This document shows, in pieces, positions 14,272-18,236 of a stretch of DNA of 18,236 nt. The notes under the pieces were generated by a model. It worked only from the letters and a program-made list of their open reading frames with translations, searched no databases and was not told the origin of the DNA. The first letter of the stretch is position 1, and each line of letters starts with the position of its first letter. The stretch is taken from the NCBI GenBank assembly GCA_027364495.1, contig DAHXPE010000454.1, positions 1 to 18,236 on the forward strand, given 5' to 3'. A program made the position numbers and the translations under genes. Source of the DNA: Candidatus Heimdallarchaeota archaeon (GTDB lineage: Archaea > Asgardarchaeota > Heimdallarchaeia > Hodarchaeales > LC-3).

Positions 14272-14379
14272 TACTCCAACCGGGATATTCAGGTTTTCAT
14301 CCCACAGATAAATAACCATTTGAACCCGGGTCAGCAACTCGAGAGGCTGCAATGCTTGACCGAACTACACCATTGGAGC
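14272..14379 (-). tRNA. tRNA-Glu (anticodon CTC) with a 33-nt intron in the T-loop
   Basis: Read on the minus strand, the cloverleaf is complete: acceptor GCTCCAA pairs with TTGGAGT (ending in a G1:U72 wobble), D-stem GTGT/GCAT, anticodon stem GCAGC/GTTGC with loop CTCTCGA (anticodon CTC at 14343-14341, reading GAG), variable loop TGAC, T-stem CCGGG/CCCGG, and discriminator A. The T-loop TTCAAAT is interrupted between positions 59 and 60 by 33 nt; removing them gives a 75-nt tRNA. CCA is not encoded. The acceptor and D-arm sequence pattern resembles archaeal tRNA-Glu. A TTTAAAAATA box lies just upstream and a T14 tract downstream, so it is probably its own transcription unit between the DUF92 gene and secY, all on the minus strand. 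Confidence 0.93.
14286..14318 (-). other. tRNA-Glu intron at position 59/60 with bulge-helix-bulge motif
   Basis: The exon-intron junctions fold into a canonical archaeal splicing motif. The T-stem CCGGG/CCCGG is the exon helix, then a 3-nt bulge TAT on the 3' side, a 4-bp central helix TTCA/TGAA, a 3-nt bulge AAT on the 5' side, and an intron helix GGTT/AACC. Cutting after the second base of each bulge joins TTCAAA to TCCCGG and restores the consensus T-loop exactly. The tRNA splicing endonuclase (EndA family) would be the processing enzyme; cleavage at non-anticodon sites usually needs the heteromeric type. Confidence 0.92.
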
Positions 14380-14392
14380 ATAATTTGATTTT

Positions 14393-14405
14393 TATTTTTA
14401 AAAAA
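14393..14405 (-). promoter_or_regulatory. Candidate box A (TATA) of tRNA-Glu
   Basis: The minus strand reads TTTTAAAAATA about 14-26 nt before G1 of the tRNA. The position is somewhat close for a TATA element with a short leader, but it is the only good match in the 70-nt gap to the DUF92 gene. Confidence 0.35.
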
Positions 14406-14453
14406 ATTTAATTACTGATCTATGATCAAAAATTTATTTCTATATAAGTCTTT

Positions 14454-15317
14454 TTACAAAGGATTAAAATGTATTATAATAATGAGCAATACTCCAATTA
14501 TCGACATACAAAAATTTGCTGATAAATTAACTGAATTATTATCTAAAATTGTATTGTTTTTCATTTTTTTCAAATTTTGAGTATTACAATCCTGATGTGA
14601 ACTGTTTTCAATATATAATTTGCATACTGGACAGAAATATTTTTTTTGAAGGGTTGCGCCAAGTAAACTATCCACTATTTGACCTAAAAATCCCAATATA
14701 GTAATGAATAGGAAAATACTGATAATATCTGTTAAAGTTAAGGATATTTTAACTACAATTAGGTAAGTGATAGAAACCAAAGCAATTAATGTAGCTCCTA
14801 ATAGACCGCCTAAATTTCCCAATAATGTCACTCCCCCAGATGTTCCTTTAGGAACAATTTTTTTAAAATTTAGAATATATCTTGGATCTGACTTATTTAG
14901 GGTCCCAATTTCAGTAGACCAAGTATCAGCTGATGCAGATGCAACAAATATTATTCCTCCTATTAAGAATGGAAATACTAGTTTTCCATTAACACCGGAA
15001 ACGAATAATTGAAACAAAGCAAATAGAAATAATCCTAAGGAATTTGAAATAACTTGTACACCATTTCTATTTCCACTCTTTTCAGAAATTATTTTATTTC
15101 TTTTCCTTTTTAAATTCATTTTAGTTAATATTGACGATGGGATAAAAAATGCGAATAATACAATCCAAAAAAGTAATTGAGAAATAAAAATAATAATTGA
15201 AAACAATGCGGCTATTATTATTCCATCAGGCCATCGTAAAAATTTTTTTCGAATTATGACGAAAAGAATGGCTAAATGAATTACCAATCCAATTAAGAGA
15301 TATAATACTAAATCCAA
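14454..15317 (-). CDS. DUF92 family integral membrane protein (VTE6-related)
   Basis: DUF92/TIGR00297 proteins include plant VTE6, a phytyl-phosphate kinase; archaeal members have no proven role, and a polyprenyl-phosphate or isoprenoid-alcohol reaction is only an inference. The 287-residue protein has about six membrane helices and the family motifs GNRNGVQVISNS (82-93), ASADTWSTEIG (128-138), PRYILNFKKIVPKGTSGGVTLLGNLGG (145-171), GQIVDSLLGATLQKKYFCPVC (212-232) and a late NNSVNL (260-265). A small Cys cluster (C229, C232, C244) sits in the loop after the DSLLGATLQ motif. The only in-frame start is TTG at 15317, since an ATG nearby is out of frame and an in-frame TAA lies about 20 nt upstream. 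It appears to be a single-gene unit. Confidence 0.88.
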   Translation of the reverse strand: MDLVLYLLIGLVIHLAILFVIIRKKFLRWPDGIIIAALFSIIIFISQLLFWIVLFAFFIPSSILTKMNLKRKRNKIISEKSGNRNGVQVISNSLGLFLFALFQLFVSGVNGKLVFPFLIGGIIFVASASADTWSTEIGTLNKSDPRYILNFKKIVPKGTSGGVTLLGNLGGLLGATLIALVSITYLIVVKISLTLTDIISIFLFITILGFLGQIVDSLLGATLQKKYFCPVCKLYIENSSHQDCNTQNLKKMKNNTILDNNSVNLSANFCMSIIGVLLIIIIHFNPL

Positions 15318-15556
15318 TTCATTTTCTACCTTAAAATTTTAGAATTCACGGATTTTATATTAATTTGTACTTCTAAATTAATTTAAATGAAAGAATTTTA
15401 CTAAATAGTCGAAGAGTTTTTTTCATTAAATATTCCTCTTTTGTTTCTTGTATCACTATTCGTTTTATTAAAAATATTATTAAACGTAATTTATTTTGGT
15501 AAATCATTTAAGATCTAATTTTAAATTAATAAATGGAAAATAATTAGGCTTTTAAT
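15318..15556. other. Divergent intergenic region between the DUF92 gene and galE
   Basis: This 239-nt AT-rich stretch should contain both promoters. TATA-like runs are abundant and none stands out. Only a weak AAGAG/CTCTT pair is visible near 15412-15440, and no gene is seen. Confidence 0.4.
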
Positions 15557-16471
15557 ATGACAAAAGTATTAGTTACTGGTGGTGCTGGTTTCATAGGATC
15601 TAATTTAGTTGATTCGCTTCTTGAAAAAGGATTTGAAGTAAGTGTTTTGGACAACCTATCAAGTGGAAAAATTTCCAATTTACCACCTGGTATTGACATT
15701 ATCAAAGGTGATATCAGAAACGAAGAAGTTGTCAAAAATTCACTAAAGGATGTTCAAGTTTTATATCACCTAGCTGCACAAGCTTCAGTAGCAGTATCTA
15801 TGAAGGAACCTATTTTAGATGCAACGGTAAATACAATTGGTACATTAAATTTGTTGAAATATGCTTTTGATTCCGAAATTGACCACTTTATTTTTTCATC
15901 AACCGGAGGTGCGATTTATGGCGAACCTGATAATATTCCTCCTAATGAAGCAAGTTCAGAGGACCCAATGTCTATTTATGGAGTTAGTAAACTCGCATCT
16001 GAAAAATACATTAAATTTTATGAAAAAATTGGTCTTAAATGCTCAATACTACGATTTGCTAATGTATATGGTCCAAGACAGGATCCTCATGGTGAAGCAG
16101 GGGTTATATCAATATTTTTAAACAATATCAAGAATAACAAGCCATTATACGTCTTTGGTGATGGAACATCAAGCAGAGATTATGTTTTTGTCAAAGATGT
16201 AGCAAAAGTTGCTATCGAAGTATTACAAAATCCTACACCTGAACCTTTAAATGTTGGATCAGGAAAAGAAACCATTTTGAATGATCTTATAAAAAAAATC
16301 GAGAAAATTGTTGGTAAAAAATTTGATGTAATCTACACTGATGAAAGAAAAGGGGATGTTAAAAATATATACCTAGATTGTTCACAATTAAAAAGAAAAT
16401 TCGGATGGATACCTTCAACATCGTTAGAAGATGGCTTAATGGCTGTTTGGAAATGGATTAATTCAACATAG
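15557..16471 (+). CDS. galE: NAD-dependent epimerase, UDP-glucose 4-epimerase-like
   Basis: This is a short-chain dehydrogenase/reductase of the extended, sugar-nucleotide type. The 304-residue product has the NAD-binding TGGAGFIG (7-14), acidic D32 after the second strand in VLDNLSSG, GDIRN (51-55), HLAAQASV (71-78), catalytic SSTGGAIYGEP (114-124), the YGVSK pair with Tyr141 and Lys145, RFANVYGPRQDP, and DGTSSRDYVFVKDVAKV. The STGGAIYGEP motif is typical of the short GalE-like enzymes of archaea and thermophilic bacteria, so UDP-glucose/UDP-galactose epimerisation for surface glycans is the best guess; a related UDP-N-acetylhexosamine epimerase cannot be excluded. The start is ATG 15557, with AGG about 9 nt upstream. 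It is convergent with truA, with 9 nt between them. Confidence 0.87.
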   Translation: MTKVLVTGGAGFIGSNLVDSLLEKGFEVSVLDNLSSGKISNLPPGIDIIKGDIRNEEVVKNSLKDVQVLYHLAAQASVAVSMKEPILDATVNTIGTLNLLKYAFDSEIDHFIFSSTGGAIYGEPDNIPPNEASSEDPMSIYGVSKLASEKYIKFYEKIGLKCSILRFANVYGPRQDPHGEAGVISIFLNNIKNNKPLYVFGDGTSSRDYVFVKDVAKVAIEVLQNPTPEPLNVGSGKETILNDLIKKIEKIVGKKFDVIYTDERKGDVKNIYLDCSQLKRKFGWIPSTSLEDGLMAVWKWINST

Positions 16472-16480
16472 ACAGTTGCA

Positions 16481-17323
16481 TTAAAGAAACATCTTGTTGA
16501 GAAAAATTAAAAAATTTTCTTTAGTTTTTGTTTCATAAATTTCTTCATTTAGTTTCTCCATAATTTTTAATTTAACTGATATATTATCAGTGAAGATTGC
16601 TTCATCATATGAAATATTACTTAGAATTAAATTTTCAGCTGGTAATGGAGTTGGTTTTGTTATAGATTTATCATTAAGTAATAATTTTTTGGTTAAATCG
16701 ATTTTTACTTGTTTTTTACCTATTTGAATTAAATGAGCCACTATTCTTCTACATTGTTGCCATAAGAAGCTTTTAGCTTTTAAAGAAAAAATAAAATATC
16801 CAGTATATTCATCAATCAGGATTTCCTGAATTTGACGTATATAATTATCTACATCACTATTTTTTTTAGCAAAATTTATAAAATTATGACTTCCAACAAG
16901 CAAGTTCTTAGCTTCTAACATTAATTGAATGTCTATAGAATCATTAGCTCTTTTAGTATAGATATAATGGTAGGTTCTATCGATGGCATCAAAACGTGGA
17001 TGAAAATCTTCGTGTACTACTGCACAGGACCAACATCTGATATTATCAGGCAAACAAGAATTAATTCTTTGTAAAAATCTATCAGGTATAGTTTTCCATT
17101 TATTGCTAAGATTAATTGCAATAACCTGACAAATGGCATTCACTCCATGATCCGTTCTACCTGCATAATCTATTTTTTCATCTCTTTCCTCTAAAAATTG
17201 ACATTTGATGAACGCCTTTTGTAAAAAACTAAAGATTGTATCCACATCAGGTTGTATCTGAAAACCATGAGCAAAATCATGAGTATTAAAATATGCAACC
17301 TTTATTGCAATTCTCAAAGTCAA
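16481..17323 (-). CDS. truA: tRNA pseudouridine synthase TruA
   Basis: TruA makes pseudouridine in the anticodon arm, classically at positions 38-40. The 280-residue protein has AHGFQIQP (18-25), where the family has Y-x-G-x-Q-x-QP; the catalytic motif AGRTDHGVNAICQV (54-67) with Asp58; FHPRFDAIDRTYHYIYT, matching F-x-R-x-A-x-x-R-x-Y-x-Y; and SFLWQQCRRIVAHLIQIGK. Catalytic Asp and the folding motifs are intact; the usual GVHA reads GVNA. The start is TTG at 17323, one base after the stop of the upstream GTPase gene. GTGA in the last codons of that gene lies about 6 nt upstream and serves as SD, so the pair is probably translationally coupled. Confidence 0.95.
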   Translation of the reverse strand: MTLRIAIKVAYFNTHDFAHGFQIQPDVDTIFSFLQKAFIKCQFLEERDEKIDYAGRTDHGVNAICQVIAINLSNKWKTIPDRFLQRINSCLPDNIRCWSCAVVHEDFHPRFDAIDRTYHYIYTKRANDSIDIQLMLEAKNLLVGSHNFINFAKKNSDVDNYIRQIQEILIDEYTGYFIFSLKAKSFLWQQCRRIVAHLIQIGKKQVKIDLTKKLLLNDKSITKPTPLPAENLILSNISYDEAIFTDNISVKLKIMEKLNEEIYETKTKENFLIFLNKMFL

Positions 17324-17324
17324 A

Positions 17325-18236
17325 TTATGTCACAATAGAAAATGCTAACTTTCTCATCACATTTTTTGAATAATCTTCGTCTTTCGCTAGTAATAATATA
17401 ATTTCTTCCTTTTTTAAACCAAGTGAAGCTTCTATATCGTCTAAAAGCTGGTTAATATCAGTTTCAGAAAGTAGATCAATTTTATTTATAGAAAAGATAA
17501 TTTTTACTGTTATTTTTTCTAATAATTCCTTATAGAGGTTTTTTTGTTTTTCTAAATTATCAATCTGGGTAGGATCAAAAATGAAAAGTACAACGTTTGG
17601 TAAAGAAGAAATTGCAATAAATGCTTTCATTTCGATTTCATTTCTCGAAGTTAAGGATCTATCAAAGATCCCGGGTGTATCAACGATTTGCCAGGTTATG
17701 TAACCTCGTTGACTATCTATATAATGTCCAATGCTCACATTTTTTGTTGTAAATGGGTATTCAGCAATTTCAGGATTAGCATTTGTCACACTATGCAAAA
17801 ACGAACTTTTTCCTACATTAGGAAATCCTGCTATTACTATAATGGGATTTTCAAAATTGAAAAATGGCATTTTTCTAATATTTGATCTTAATTTCTCTAA
17901 TTCAATAAATCTTTTATTTAACTTCATAATTGTCGATTGAAATCTAGAAAAAGCTGATCTCCTTAGTTGTTTTGCTTCTAATACATTTGAATGCCATATT
18001 TTTGATGTATGCTCTCGATGGATTCTCCAAATGACTTTATTAGTGCCTTGGATAGAACCTAATATTTTTTTTAACTTTTCAACACCAATTAAAAGATCAA
18101 TTGTATCAAAATAAAACTTAGGAAGCTCATCCAAATTTGGAAATTGGAGGACAATCTCATTAAGTCGATCTCTAAGTAATTTAGCGCAGGTTAGAACTCG
18201 TTTAGATTCAGTTCTTCGTGTTTTTGTAACTGGGGT
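17325..18236 (-). CDS. nog1: NOG1-type GTP-binding protein, 5' end outside window
   Basis: NOG1 is an Obg-superfamily GTPase needed for 60S subunit assembly in eukaryotes; archaeal forms are shorter and presumed to act on the 50S subunit. The visible 303 residues include an N-terminal helical region starting at the window edge (TPVTKTRRTESKRVL, then FPNLDELPKFYFDTIDLLIG), P-loop GFPNVGKSS, switch segment AEYPFTTKNVSIGHY, G3 DTPGIFDR, RNEIEMKAF, and G4 NKIDLL. The order and wording match NOG1 rather than bacterial Obg. The frame is open through 18236 with no start codon needed inside the window, so an initial portion is missing. It forms a two-gene unit with truA. Confidence 0.93.
   Translation of the reverse strand, partial: TPVTKTRRTESKRVLTCAKLLRDRLNEIVLQFPNLDELPKFYFDTIDLLIGVEKLKKILGSIQGTNKVIWRIHREHTSKIWHSNVLEAKQLRRSAFSRFQSTIMKLNKRFIELEKLRSNIRKMPFFNFENPIIVIAGFPNVGKSSFLHSVTNANPEIAEYPFTTKNVSIGHYIDSQRGYITWQIVDTPGIFDRSLTSRNEIEMKAFIAISSLPNVVLFIFDPTQIDNLEKQKNLYKELLEKITVKIIFSINKIDLLSETDINQLLDDIEASLGLKKEEIILLLAKDEDYSKNVMRKLAFSIVT

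Noticed and set aside
1..18236. Search for CRISPR arrays, transposase genes, toxin-antitoxin pairs or prophage genes
   Set aside because: No spaced direct repeats and no ORF with such motifs; nearly all long ORFs are housekeeping genes.

Overview
This is an AT-rich archaeal chromosome segment carrying mostly housekeeping genes. Archaeal origin is shown by ribosomal proteins L39e, L31e, LX (L18Ae) and L34e, aIF6, prefoldin alpha, a separate A' subunit of RNA polymerase, the small RFC clamp-loader subunit, archaeal-type SecY, an EMC3-like DUF106 protein and an intron-containing tRNA with a bulge-helix-bulge (BHB) splice motif. The tRNA intron at position 59/60, the low GC and the broken-up ribosomal/RNA polymerase clusters suggest a TACK or Asgard archaeon. 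An Asgard origin is my preferred guess, but it is inference only. Visible Shine-Dalgarno (SD) sequences are mostly GGTG, GTGA, GAGG or GGAG, and TTG and GTG starts are common.

Layout. Positions 1-2276 (minus) hold rpoA1, cut by the window edge. A 354-nt AT-rich gap separates it from a seven-gene minus-strand cluster read from about 6237 down to 2631: rpl1, rpl39e, rpl31e, eif6, rpl18a (LX), pfdA, ftsY. It covers 60S-type ribosomal proteins, a ribosome anti-association factor, a chaperone subunit and the SRP receptor. A ~900-nt divergent non-coding region with several inverted repeats lies between rpl1 and the plus-strand pair rpl11-truD. Next come a convergent zinc-ribbon/winged-helix protein (minus) and rfcS (minus). 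Two small plus-strand membrane-protein genes follow, one of them with a type IV prepilin-like N-terminus that overlaps the end of rpl34e. The minus-strand operon secY-DUF106/EMC3-like-rpl34e is next. Upstream of it is a tRNA-Glu(CTC) interrupted by a 33-nt intron in the T-loop. The last part holds a DUF92 membrane protein (minus), a GalE-like epimerase (plus), truA (minus) and a NOG1-type GTPase (minus, cut at the right edge).

Together the genes serve transcription (rpoA1), ribosome assembly and translation (L1, L11, L31e, L34e, L39e, LX, aIF6, NOG1), tRNA modification (TruA, TruD), co-translational membrane targeting and insertion (FtsY, SecY, EMC3-like), replication (RfcS) and sugar-nucleotide or isoprenoid metabolism (GalE-like, DUF92).

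I found no CRISPR array, IS element, prophage or defence system. The strongest unusual item is the tRNA-Glu with a textbook BHB intron at a non-canonical site. Secondary items are the L34e that has lost three of four zinc cysteines, the prepilin-like small ORF overlapping it antisense, the two-TM acidic-tail protein and the structured L1/L11 intergenic region.
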